A stretch of 64,000 bases of DNA from Agapanthus africanus. Lineage: Eukaryota; Streptophyta; Magnoliopsida; Asparagales; Amaryllidaceae. The notes beneath the pieces were generated by a model. The model was given only the letters and a program-made list of their open reading frames with translations, did not search any database and was not told the DNA's origin. Shown piece by piece: positions 46,508 to 58,236 of this stretch. Every line of letters begins with the position of its first letter. The first letter of the stretch is position 1. The stretch lies in contig CM057337.1 in the NCBI GenBank assembly GCA_030015575.1, positions 334,872,583 through 334,936,582 on the forward strand. The letters are read 5' to 3'. Made by a program: the position numbers and the translations under genes.

Positions 46508-48216
46508 TAACCAAACCTTTACTAGCTTGTTAGCAACTTATTAGAACTTTGATCGTCGGAAAACTCGGAAACAATACACCCGATCCCTCATATTTCTGTC
46601 GAATTTTAAAACTGTGCTTAAAATTATTTCAGAGGCCTGAAAATTCACTACAGGGAATTATAAGATCACTGTTGAAAAACGAGTCACTGACTTGCCAAGA
46701 AGGCCACGGAAGCGCGGAGAAATGGTGGGTTTCGCAGCGGTTCCACGGCCGATTCAAGGCCGAGTCGGCTCGTTTTTGCAGTATTTCTTATTCTGGGTAT
46801 GTTGTTTTCTTGTATATTTGGTTTCTACCCATGATGATCTGAGTGCTGGTTTGCATTTGGGGTAGACACAGAAAATAGTTTTCGATCGAAATTCTAAATT
46901 ATTTGCTAATCGGGTTTTATCTGTGTTGTGATATATGTGCTGAACGTCCGCTAATTGCTATACGTCGATTAGTGGGGGTTGTACATATCTGTGATCTGTG
47001 ATATTGGTTTGTGTATATGAACTTATTGGATCGCCGTGGATGAATAGCCAGTAATGTGAGATGAGGTTTTTTTTATCTTTCATTCGATCTAAATTGTAAA
47101 GTGATGTAATATTCTTTTGCGGGGCACATCCGGGTTGAGATTGTAGCCATCGTTGTATTATTTTCTTTTACTGTTTTCTGCTCCTAGGATAGACCCAAGG
47201 TGGGGTGCACAAACTACCGGATACTTTGAAGTGTCGAGTGGCCTACTCACTTTGATGAGGGAGGTTGCTTCACTTCGGGTATTTGGCGGGTAGTTTGCCG
47301 CACTCGTAGGGGTCTGGGGTAGGGTTTGGCTATTCATCACGACCGTGGAATCTGTCTTTCGTTACAGGCTTAAACGAAACGCGGAATTTCTAGTATATCC
47401 AATATGTTCATCTATAATCTGGAATGCCTATTATTGCATGAGACGAATGGTTATTATATATATTCTATATAATAGACGTTGCTTATGTTTTGCATCTGCG
47501 TTAGTCCAGCCCCCGCTCTGGCGTTAGTTAAGTAACCTAACGTGTTAGACGGGGCCCAGTGGAGAATGCGGATGGCATAAGTGGACGCGGTATTTTCATC
47601 TTTTTCTGTGATGATAGGTGTAAATGATGGGACTGCATTATATTAATGCAAAGCAAATAAACCAAAGTTGAATTGTTGGAACAAATTTTAAAACCACTCG
47701 GTTTTTTCAAAACAGCAGACTTTTAAATGCGGAGCTTAAACCACTCCATTTAAAAGCTATCAGGTTCGTTCGATTATATCAAATTCACTATGTTCACGGT
47801 TTCGCCAAAACCATTCGTAGCCCTCCGTCATTTCATATGAATATTCAGTAGTATTCAAGCTATGTTTGTTGAGCTTCGCCAAGGCATAGTGTTTGGTACC
47901 TGCTGGGTATTCATATGTAGCATAGATAGATGCGTTAGTTTGGGACAGTAGTATTACTTTGTTGGCCTTCATCAAGGGTATATACGGGTGGGTTCAAATT
48001 AACCTGGACAATGATGGGTAGAACTTGACATATGACTTATGATTTGTTGGCCTTCGTCAAGGTCATAAGAGCATGGGGCAAAAATCCACATTGGGAGTTT
48101 ATAAAGAAACTGAAACTTGCTAGTGCGGCATACCATTTGGAGTGTGATAATGTTGGTAGGATTCCTTCAGGATTATCACACAATGATATTTGGATCCCGA
48201 TCCTACTGTGAGTATA
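46508..48216 (+). other. Untranslated leader of element F, truncated by E
   Basis: It contains a worn GC palindrome pair (46702-46718, 46731-46750), the long hairpin with stem AAACTACC/GGTAGTTT (47211-47296), a hairpin near TCTGTCTTTCGTT (47351-47385), CGTTAGTTAAGTAACCTAACG (about 47521) and three TTGGCCTTCGTCAA-type repeats (47869, 47962, 48047). The paired ~100-bp modules of A, B and D are absent. It ends at the LTR of E before any gag start. Confidence 0.8.
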
Positions 48217-51200
48217 TGTCATGCCCCGCTTCCCAGAATACGCTAAGATAGACACGTGACATAGCCAACTATGCTACCTGTGGATAGGAAATATCCTTCC
48301 ACAGTCACATTACGGCTGTAGAGATATCAAGAACAAGAAAGTAAACTAAACTATCTAGTACATGTCCATGAGCCAGAATAAATGAGTCAAGAAATAATAT
48401 AATGTGCGGAAGGAAAAGATCCAATAAATAAAACACCTGGAAAGTAAAACTGGATACCAACAGGATCCTCACCGCTCGGTCTAACAGCGGCAGTACTCCT
48501 GATCAGTCTGCAACAAAGGTAGAGGATCTGGGCCATGCAAAACCTAGACGTCAGTGCGTCATAATATCAAGCAATAAAATAAACAGGGGTAGCAAGACAT
48601 ACAGGTATGTGTATGAACAATAAGACAGGTATAACAGTAATATAAATGAGGACAGTGAGGGTAATGTGTAGTGAGTAATCTAGACTGGTCTATTGGGTTA
48701 ACTACTCTCAAGTCCTTTGAAATCAATTTGATGAATCATCGATGTAACTCAATAGTATCCTGTGCGTGCCCGGGATCACGGTCTATGACTCTCGGGCTGA
48801 ATCCGAGACGTGCCGCAAGGCAGTAAAGGGTAGTAGGTAATGACGAGTGATGTCAGCAGCATCACCCCGGGCTGGCCTAGCCTGTAAGACTGATCAGTAA
48901 AGGTATCGAACTGTCGAGTTACAAGTCAGGTTTCATCATTGATTTCGCCATACCCCCAAGTTATATATATTCAAGTCAGGGATTAATAAATCTGGAGCTA
49001 ATGCCAACGCAGGATCAAGCAGGTATAGGTTTGTCTGGATAGACAACAGGAAATGTCCGTCGGGACAACATGTCAAGTTTGTTGGCATTAGTAACAAGAT
49101 CAGGTAACAGGTAAAGCCATGGTATATCAGGTCAAGTCAGGTAGTGTATAAGGATCCAATCATGTCAAGTAGTGCACAATATCAAGTCGTGTCACGTAGT
49201 GGTGTATCAAGTCATATCAGGGGTGCACAAATGTCACGTTGGTGCTCATAATCAAACTAAAATAAGCATGGGTATACAAAACAAGTATGGTGTACTAATG
49301 GAACAATAAAATGGAACATTATGATGTGGTATGCAAATAGGTACAGATTTAAACATATGGATGCATAGTTATCGATTAGGGTTAAGTTAAAGTTCCAACA
49401 TTAATTAGCATGCACTTTATTAACCATGGAATATTAATATCACATGATTATGTCTTAATATGATCTATGAATGCAATTAACTATATTCTAAAAGAGATGG
49501 GTGCAAAATGGTATCCGATACATTATAAAGAACTATTAAATGGTAATGTGGGTTATACAACTAAGTAGTATGTGATATAAATATTGGTATAAATTCCTTG
49601 TAATGTAATCTATTGTGTAACATGATTATTTTCATGCTCTAGATCTAAAATAATACAAGCGAATGCAAATGGAACATCAAAACGTGATAAAATGAAACAT
49701 GTGGTATAAGATTTACGCTACAGGTATAATCTATATTTAAATAGGTATAAAATAATTTAGATAGCATGTAGCAAGATTAACTTGCCTCGATGGATCACGA
49801 TACGGATACACACGGCGCGTCCGACGTCGGCAAATGTCGCAAAAACCACACGCGCACACGGGACAAGTCCAGGCACGGCAAGAGAGTAACCACGCAAGTA
49901 GGGGACGTCCACAGGGTCGCCCGGATCAGCGGCGGCGAGCACGGCTCCGGCGGGTGATCGGAAAATGGAAACAAGAAAGAGAAAGAGAAAGAAGAAGAAA
50001 GAAAGGAGAGATGAAGGTTGCACTGGGGTTGGTATGGCTCAGGTCAGGGACAGAGGAGGCGAGGGCGTGATGGAGTGATGATGAGTCGCGGGTCACCGGC
50101 GATGGGGTTTGCCGGCGATCACCGGAAAAAGATTTAGAAAGAGAAAGTAAGAGAAAAGAAGAAGAAGAAGAGGAAAAAGAAGAAGAAGAAGAAGAAGGTG
50201 GTATGTGGTTTGGTGTTTGGTGCTCTGGATTCAGGAGGGAGGTGAGACAAGGCAAGGAAGACGACGACGATGATGCGAGATCTACGGTGATGGCAGTGGC
50301 CGCGGGTGCACAGGGGTTCTTGGTGTCAGGTGATCGGGATTGGTGCAGGGGTTGTGGTTTTTGCAGGTGAGATGAGAGGAGAATGGGTTGAGGTGGTGTT
50401 GAGTGCACGGAGGCGACGGGGTCGGAGCTCCGATGGGTGCAGGGGGCGTAGCGGTCAAGTTTGTAGGTTGCAGCGAGGTCGGGTTGTTTGCTGTCGGGAA
50501 AGAGAAGAGGGAGGAGGAGAGGGAGGCTGTGAGGGTAAGGAGGCGATGGCGAGGATGACGGCTCGGGCGTGGGTTCGTGGAGGAGAGTTGGGTTCGTCGG
50601 ATTTGCAGGCGTCGGGAGATGGAGGACGAGGTGGTTGCGTGGGTCGGAGATCGAGAAGGCAGGCGAGGTCGTGGGTTAGGCGAGGATTGGAGAAGGTCGA
50701 CGGTGAGACGCAAAGCGACGAGGGTTAGGGTTAGGGTTTTCGAGTTGGAGACGAAGGCGGGAAAAATGAAGAGGAAGAAAGAAGAGAGGAGAGAGAGACC
50801 GTAGGGGTGTGTGTATGGGTTAAAGAAAACTTTATAAAAAAATATATGTATATATTTATATACTGAGTGTAAGTCCACGTTACCCTTCCCGGTTCTTTCG
50901 GGGATGCGGAAATAGTGAAAAACGATTTTTTCGGTGGAGGTAACATGGACTCTAAAAACGGATCTTTGCAAAACAAATTATCTAACAACCTAACTAAGAG
51001 ATTAACTACTATGTTAGGGGTTATACCTTAACTTGAACTCCTTCTCTTCGACTCCTTGTGGTGGTCGGATCGGCCTCACCTCGTCGTCTCCTTGTGTCGA
51101 AGATGGATCCACCCGAAAGCTTCTACCTTTGGCTCCAACCTCAATCTAGAGGAAACTAGAATACTTGGCTTGCTAGACCTTGTACACTAGGATGAGTAGA

Positions 51201-53692
51201 GAAGTGTTTTGGGTTTTATCTCTATGGTTCTTGTTTCTCAACTCATGAGACAATAGAACCATGAGCAAGAGAGAGAGCAAGAGGAAGAGGGAGAGCTTGA
51301 GGATGAGAGAGAATCAATATGATAGAATGAATAAGACTTTTTACAACCATGCTCTCATAACACAAAATAATCATGATAATAATAGTAATTGAGTATTATG
51401 TGATGGTTCATGTCAATGGAATTATCATTTCATGCATTTAATGCATATTGTGAACAAACAAGCAAGCAAAAGTCATAGCCATGAAATGATAGCCATTTTC
51501 ATGATGATGGTCAACAAGTCCAAACTAGTCAATCCGTCAACAAAGTCAACAAGTCAACAAAGTCAACCTTTCAACCCAACCATGGCACAATAATACTTAA
51601 TTAATATTATTATTAATCATATTTCTTATTTTCATTAGGGTTTGGCAAAAGTCAACAGTCAACAACCCTAATGAGAATCTTCTGCCTCTGTCTCTGTCAA
51701 CCGTGCATACACACCCGCATCCGCATTCCGAGGAACACGAATACAAACGAGATAAAACCAATCCCAAAACGTATACTAGGTTCTGGCTTAAACCAAAGCC
51801 CGCTAGTAATAACTGCCCGGACACCAAACGTGCACAAGTGCGCGGATGTGACCGAACCCTGTCGCAAAACCATGCGACCTCTACTCTTTTACCTAAAGGC
51901 GAATAGCTCTCTGTGTGGGACTCTAAAGACTCGACACTACGCTGGCAGTGGGTTTAACCACAGACCGCAAGCGGCACTAGCTGTGCGTAACGGCCCCCAA
52001 GTAGATGCCGATAAGAAGACTGACGAGGTGAAACCCATCTGAACTCCTACTGAGCCTGAATGTGACAGTCTCCGTACAGTCCGGTCTGTTCGTCTGAGAA
52101 TATCGCATGGCTGGCCTAGGGGGCGGTAAACATCAGTCCCCTAATAGCGGTACAAGTCGTGTCGGAGTGTAGCCCAGAACACCTTGAGATAACACTGGAA
52201 ACCTACCAGTATATCTCGCTTGCCCTGGCCAGGGACGACTATATGTAATGGCTCTCCATGACACAGCGCGATATCAACTCCCAATACCCGGAGAGACGAT
52301 TCCTATCTAACCGTCACTGCCTCCAAGTGCTTCAGGACTGCACCCAACTGCTACCTGTTTGCACGACTCCTTTGAGCCGTGGTAGGGTAGTAATCAAAGT
52401 ACAGTGGGAACACACTTGAGGCGAAGTGACAGTGTCAATTCAGCGGACTAAGTTGTACTCATGTCACCTGGGAACTGATAACTGACGATAGGTATAGTAC
52501 CAACCAACAGTTCCCGACGAGTCCTGTCCAGTGTACTCGTAACCTAACGAGCACACGCATACTATCTCAAGTACGACGTACTGACGGCTGTGGGACAGAC
52601 CGTCTCCCCTGCTGGGATGAGAAGCGCATATGTTAGTCTACTCCGGAGTATCGATGCCCTATCTCGATAGTCCTACGACTAGGGACCTGTATAAGGATGT
52701 GCTTATGGATTACCCAGCCCCCATGAGTGTGACTGCCATCACAACGCAGGTAATCAAGCAAAGATCCTAAGGGATTCCACTAATGTGTATAGGTGATATA
52801 CTAAAAGATACACATGTACACATTAAAGTAGAAACAAACCAAGTAGCATACTACCATTTTGAGCAAGATTGTCTATACAACTGTGAATATCCCAAGCTTC
52901 CATTAAGTAATATACAAACTAGTATGATACAGTAATGGCCTCTAGAGCATATACACTAACACTGAGAAGAGAGAGAATTCTGTTGTTAGGATTTTATAAA
53001 GAATCTTTTTTTAAAAAATATAATTTATATATGTGTGAAGAGAGCAGGTGAGATTAGGATTTAAAATATATTTGAATATTTTATTTGTTAAGAAATCGTA
53101 AATCAGTTTGGTATATAAAGGAATTTTATAATATATAAAGAATATAATATTAGTCCATTTTGAGATTTTGGCAAATACAAACTTACACCAAAACACGCCC
53201 GGGTCGGGTCTAAAATTTCAGATTTTAAATATGAAAAATATATGCAACCTTCAAAATTCAAAATGAATGCTCAGTTAAAAAAATGCATACCCCCAAGAAC
53301 GGATGCACGTACGTGCGCGTAGCCATCCAAACACGTCCGTTTCACTGAACGGGACGAGAACAAGACGGGCGGATGCTACTACGGGGTTAGGGGTATCATG
53401 CAGGCTATGAAATGCAATTTTAAATTATTTTACATGACCTAAAATGTTATATGTAAAATATGCGATGTCAGGTGAAATGCCAATATGCAGTATACATGAG
53501 ATGCACGTGTTTATGTAACAAGTCAGGGTAATCTATAAATAAGAATCAAACAGGTTCAAGCAAGCGGGTCGGGTCGAATGCAAAGTAAAATATAAAAATA
53601 CTATTCGCACCCAAACACGATAAATCAATAAAATACCACAAATAAATAGATACGGGAACTGGAATTGGTATAAATGAACTAGGTTGTTACAT
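48217..53692 (-). repeat. 3' LTR of element E, split by a solo LTR
   Basis: Parts 48217-50867 and 52967-53692, about 3.4 kb after removing the insertion. It starts TGTCATGCCCCGC and ends GGTTGTTACA on the plus strand. A long GA/TC-rich stretch (49950-50800) gives several long spurious ORFs. The base before the left end is part of GTATA, the possible target duplication; its partner is not visible. Confidence 0.8.
50868..52961 (-). mobile_element. Solo copia-type LTR inside the LTR of E
   Basis: From TGTAAGTCCACG to CATATACACTAACA, 2094 bp, flanked on both sides by CTGAG (50863-50867 and 52962-52966). Read on the minus strand it begins TGTTAGTGTATATG followed by CTCTAGAGGCC, like the element A LTR, while its end resembles the B and F LTR tails. 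No internal region is present. Confidence 0.93.
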
Positions 53693-53699
53693 TATACCC

Positions 53700-53735
53700 A
53701 ACTACAAAAAGAATTTCGTCCTCGAAATTCCAAGA
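53700..53735 (-). promoter_or_regulatory. Conserved palindrome next to the chromovirus 3' LTR
   Basis: On the minus strand AATTTCGAGGACGAAATTC lies between pol and the LTR start, with AATTTCG and CGAAATT able to pair. It is a familiar feature just before the PPT of Del/Tekay elements. The PPT proper is poorly kept. Confidence 0.6.
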
Positions 53736-53761
53736 ACAAGAAAGGATAAACAATCAAGAAA

Positions 53762-54180
53762 CTACAAGGAAAGATGTGGAAACTTCTGCCGGATTTCATC
53801 TTCTCGTTCTCAAGTTGATTCTCCATGTGAGCGATTTCCCCAAGAAACATGTACAAGAGGGATAACCTTATTCTTAAGAACCTTTTCTCTTCGATCCACA
53901 ATCGACATCGGTCGCTCCTCAAAAGTCAAATCTTCACGTACAGTCAGCTCCGAATGATCCAACACATGTGTTTCATCTCGAACATACTTATGGAGTTGAG
54001 ATACATGAAACACGTCATGAACATTCGCCAAGGATTGCGGTAACGCCAATCGATATGCTACTTCTCCAACACGCTCCAAAATCTTAAAAGTTCCGACGAA
54101 TCGAGGACTAAGCTTTCCTCGACATCCGAAACGAATCACCCCTCTAGTCGGTGATATCTCCAAGAATACCAAATCACCAA
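53762..54180 (-). pseudogene. pol: Chromovirus integrase C-terminus with chromodomain
   Basis: The frame includes RGVIRFGCRGKLSPRFVGTF, then VFHVSQLHKY, which are conserved in the integrase tail of chromoviruses, and then a chromodomain (about RREKVLKNKVIPLVHVSWGN). At 53808-53810 the aromatic Trp codon of the chromodomain TWE motif is TGA. The frame would otherwise end at TAG 53762-53764. Chromodomains direct integration to chromatin marks. The N-terminal side is cut at 54181 by Athila element G. Confidence 0.88.
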
Positions 54181-56067
54181 TGATTGAACGAAATTCTTGT
54201 TGTGTTTATCAAATCAATGATCCCCGATAACGGTTTCATTTGATCGATAAGATTTTCACGTTGTGTCGGTATTTAGAAACTTGTAAGAAATCACAACCAA
54301 AAATATTTTGACCGCAATCAATAACGGTGTCGTGTAGATTTCGTTAGCAAGTGCGGATCGTCCACAGGGATTGTGCGATTCGTTTGTATTTTTATTTGTT
54401 TGAATTGAAAAGTTAATTGAAAAAAGAAGAAAACATGATTCAAGATTTATCAAATGTTTCAAGTGTCACTATTCTAATCAAGAATCAAGAAAATGATAAA
54501 CATCAAGAATCGAGTTTCTTTGAATTCCAATCACTTAAGGGTTTCAAGATTTGAAGTAAAAATGCTCGTAGGAATCGATTAGATTGTAGATGTGATGAAG
54601 ATTCAAGAATACGATTTCTTATCCATTAGCGAATTGATACTAACTCGATGTCGATTGATCGAGGTTTATGGATCTTGCGAAGAATTAGGGTTCTTCGTCC
54701 TATCCTTTGTCCTTTCGATGAATCACATTCGCTAGATAGCTTCTTGAAGATACAATGATCGATTCTTGAATTTCTAGATCGTGCGAAAAGAATCAAGAAC
54801 CCATTTCACATCAATCTAGATCATCGATCATTCTATTTTCAAGAATTTACAATTGCTATAAGACTTAAGAAAATGTTTAAAGATTCGTCAACACCATCAT
54901 TCTATAATCATCTCGATTCCTTCACGAGCGGAGTTTATTCACACATCATCACAAAGAATACATTCAAAAATTGAAAAGAAATCATGATGCTAGAATTGAA
55001 ATGTAAACAAGTTTAAAGAATCTTCACCTTTATTACATCAACAAGAAGTTACAACTCTCAAGAATTACAAGAGGAAGGAACATCGCTCGTTGAATCTTGC
55101 ATCGCTCGGCTTCTTGAGTCTTGGATCGCTTCGACCTCGTGCTCCGATGAAGTCCGGCTTTGCTTCTAAAAGGTTGTAGAAGACTTGCTTGGCTTGAACT
55201 CCATGAATCTTGAAGTGGGTATTTGTGGATTGGATTAGGTTTAGGGTTTGGATGGTTGTTGTTGGGTAGAAGAAGAAGAACTAGGGTTTCTACTCAACAA
55301 CAATGAATCAATGAATGAAATGGAATCAATAATCATCTACAAGTGAGCCTAGGGTCCTATTTATAGATTTCCCAAACCCTAAGCCTTGAGTTTGAAATAG
55401 AACTTCCCTCCAAAAGTTTGTTGAAAGACTTCTAGAAGTAGTTAGTTAAGCTTAGCTTAAGGTTTAAGCTAGGGTTTAGGGAGAAGTTTCTAGAATACAA
55501 GGCTAGTTTAGTGTAGATCCAAGGGTTTGCTGATCTGGCAGAAGCTTCTGGGGCTTTCTGGAAAATGTTATGTCTTCATGCAGTGTGGAAGTAGATAGAA
55601 GAGTTATCATGCAAAGCAGAGGTGATGACCGCCGCGGAACTGCGGCAATAGCTGGCTTAGGCCGCGGTTTCGCGGCCAAGTTAGCTCTTTGGGGCTTCAT
55701 TTTTCTGGTGTTGGCTTCTTATGTCTTCTTCTGTATTTTATGATATGTTGAATTCCTTAATTCCTTACAGATCACTACCAGATTCCAAATCCTTGAGTTG
55801 GCGTATATTTTAGCCGTGTAAATTTGAGCAAGCTTCTGTATTTTCCTGCACGGAGTTTGAAACACACGTTGCGATATATAGAAATGATGCCATGCTATGA
55901 AATACAGTCAATTTCCCTAGAAATGCCGGTTTTAAAGTCTAACACATGTAATTTGATATTTTATGACTGTTTTGCTAATATGTGAAATATGAATGCCGAA
56001 CACTTCTATATGAATGCAAATGATAGGGAAATTGCCGGTTAAAAGATACAATATTTTTGACTAATCA
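54181..56067 (-). repeat. 3' LTR of Athila element G
   Basis: 1887 bp with ends TGATT and AATCA. The first bases, TGATTGAACGAAATTCTTG, match the start of the 5' LTR at 63975 with one difference in the 26 visible bases. It contains the GC palindrome pair at 55631-55646 and 55660-55677. Short ORFs are not supported. Confidence 0.92.
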
Positions 56068-56085
56068 AATTCCCCCAAACTTAAT
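56068..56085 (-). promoter_or_regulatory. Polypurine tract of Athila element G
   Basis: On the minus strand AAGTTTGGGGGAATTTG ends at the LTR. Two near-copies, AAGTTTGGGGGAAG (57432-57418) and AAGTTTGGGGAAGG (57317-57304), lie upstream and may be additional priming sites. Confidence 0.85.
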
Positions 56086-57504
56086 TTCGATCGTCTCGAG
56101 CGAACTTTTTATTAAAAAGAGAAGGAGAAAATAAAGAAAGGGAAAAACTAACTAGCACACTTTCGTAGGCAACACGATTGCACTGAGCACGTGCAACAAG
56201 CCTTTAAACCTCTAGGTGTCCCTAGTAGGAGGAGTGTTGTCTCCTGTGGGTTTTTAGCGGATTGCACCCACAAAATCCAATAATAAAAGAAAGATCATGA
56301 ATATTACATTTAAAGATAAGAATTGTAGAAGAAAAGCTTTGAAAATTAGGGTTTTCAACTAAGCTAGCTTTTCGGTTGTCATAAGCCCTATCTTAATGGT
56401 CATGAAAAGATGTTAGAAATCACGTCCTCCCTCAATAAAACATCGTCTTATTTTTCATTCCTATCTTTCTTCCAAAACATCGATCATATCACCCTGCGTG
56501 TGTGTAAAGGACATCCCTATACCCGGAGAATTCAATTCAAGCTATCATACTCTTGCCCATCAGCCTCAGTACTTTTTAATTAATGAATATTTATATGAGA
56601 TTGCTCACACACTTTCATGCGACCGTTAATACTTCTTGAGGTACTAACCGACCGATTACTCATGTGCTTGCTTATTTGGTGTATTTTCCTCATCTTGCAC
56701 CACCTAAAGCATAGCAGTGACTCCCAGACCAGTTGGCCTTAGGGCACTAGGTGAAAAGGCACTCTCGCTATACATTTTTATTGCCCTTGGTGATAACAAA
56801 ACCAGTGTCCATTTTTCTCACCACTTTATATTTTTTTATTCATTTTTTTTATTTCCTTCATACATCGGCTTTAAGACAAGAGCATTTCAAGGTATCCTCT
56901 ACTATCCCAGGCTTCAAGACGTGTGTAAGTGCGAATAGCAGGGTATCAACGTTCAAAATATTTGGCTTCCAGAATAGAAATTATTTTTCAGACTTATTTT
57001 TATCCTCAGATTAGTGACGTCCTTCATCTTACTAACCCTTGGGACAACAGCTCATAACTACTTATTACTAGTTCGTATAAGAAAACTTCTAATTTTCTTG
57101 GTTTTCTTAAATTTTTCTAATCTCATGGATGTAATTGTTCACTATCTAAACTTTTATTATCTTATTTATATACAAAAAAGTTTAAATATTAAAATATTTT
57201 TATACTTGAAAATTTTTAAATTTTTATGGATTTTGAAAATTTTTTTTAAAAGAAATGTTTTGTGCTTATGCAAATGATATGAAAATGATGTAAAAATAAG
57301 CACAAACCTTCCCCAAACTTGTTTTCAACAGTGTCCTCACTGTTGCCAACCGCTATACCTACAAAAACTGTAAGCCTGGGGGGAATTATTAGTGGGGGCA
57401 AAATATATAAGTGAAGAACTTCCCCCAAACTTATTCTTTTTACTCACCTCCATCCAAAAGATGATGTAATGATATACAGGATATAAAGGAGAGACGGAGG
57501 AATT
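56086..57504 (-). other. Non-coding region between Athila pol and 3' LTR
   Basis: AT-rich with no ORF that resembles the envelope-like gene some Athila elements carry here. It includes the two upstream PPT-like tracts. Confidence 0.7.
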
Positions 57505-58236
57505 TTAATCCAAATAAACTGGCTCTTGTAAGAACAAGAGCTCCTCCGTGGGGTCAGTGGAAAAATACGGCTTTAGTCTATGTCCATTTACTTTAAAAAA
57601 TGTGCCGTTTTTAACTTTTTCTACTTCTACTGCCCCGTGTGGGTATACAGACCGCACAACAAAAGGTCCCTTCCACCGAGATCGGAGCTTACCCGCGTGA
57701 AGGTGTAATCGTGAATCATAAAGAAGGACTTGTTGACCAGGTGAAAATGTTTTCCTCAAAATGTTTTTATCGTGAAAAACATTAGTCCTATTCTTTACAA
57801 TTCCAGCGTTATCATAAGCTTCATCGCGGAGTTCGCTTAGCTCATTTAGTTGCAGCTTCCGAAAGTTGCAGGCTTGGTTTAGATCAAAATTTATTTCCTT
57901 TATAGCCCATAATGCTTTATGCTCTATCTCGACGGGTAAGTGACATGCCTTCCCAAACACTATCCAATATGGAGACATCCCTAGGTCGGTTTTATATGCA
58001 GTTCGGAATGCCCAAAGAGCATCCGTCAATTTGGTCGACCAATCTTTTCTATTCTTAGCAACAGTCTTCTCCAGGATAAGTTTGATTTGTCTGTTTGAGA
58101 TCTCAGCCTGCCCGCTCGTTTGGGGATGATAGGGTGTAGAAAGTCGGTGGTTGATTGCGTATTTCCGCATCAGAGTCTCGAAAGACCTGTTGCAGAAATG
58201 TGTCCCATTATTGCTAATGATAGCGCGGGTGTCCAA
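57505..58236 (-). pseudogene. pol: Athila integrase, second half
   Basis: This frame continues integrase after a frameshift near 58225-58236 (net change equivalent to two lost bases within short G and C runs). It reads IISNNGTHF where integrases have a catalytic Asp in the NNG position, so the middle acid of the D-D-E triad is Asn; the Glu in GQAEISNR is kept. The C-terminal part ends at 57505 with PVYLD. Neighbour: the longer pol frame from which it is split. Confidence 0.92.

Larger units (their letters stand above)
21373..48216 (+). mobile_element. Element F: Ty1/copia retrotransposon, 5' part, split by element B
   Basis: F comprises a 3' portion of an LTR (about 21373-21753 continuing at 46376-46493), a primer site (46494-46507) and a leader to 48216. 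Element B occupies 21754-46375. The LTR end is related to that of B: both have AGGTATAATAC/GGTATAGCTC, AGCTAG and a C/G-rich final segment in the same order. F is cut at 48217 by element E before its gag. The start of its LTR is missing or lies in sequence I cannot separate from the Tat-like piece on its left. Confidence 0.75.
48217..54180 (-). mobile_element. Element E: Ty3/gypsy chromovirus, 3' part, minus strand
   Basis: On the minus strand: C-terminal end of integrase with chromodomain (54180-53762), the sequence AATTTCGAGGACGAAATTC, and a 3' LTR (53692 to 48217) split by a solo LTR. The rest of E is to the right of Athila element G or lost. The palindrome next to the LTR and the chromodomain point to the Tekay/Del group. 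Confidence 0.85.

Noticed and set aside
50282-50971. Several long ORFs on both strands around 49757-50988
   Set aside because: They overlie a GA/TC-rich low-complexity stretch within a chromovirus LTR; their products are simple Ser/Pro or Arg/Glu-rich sequence with no domain.
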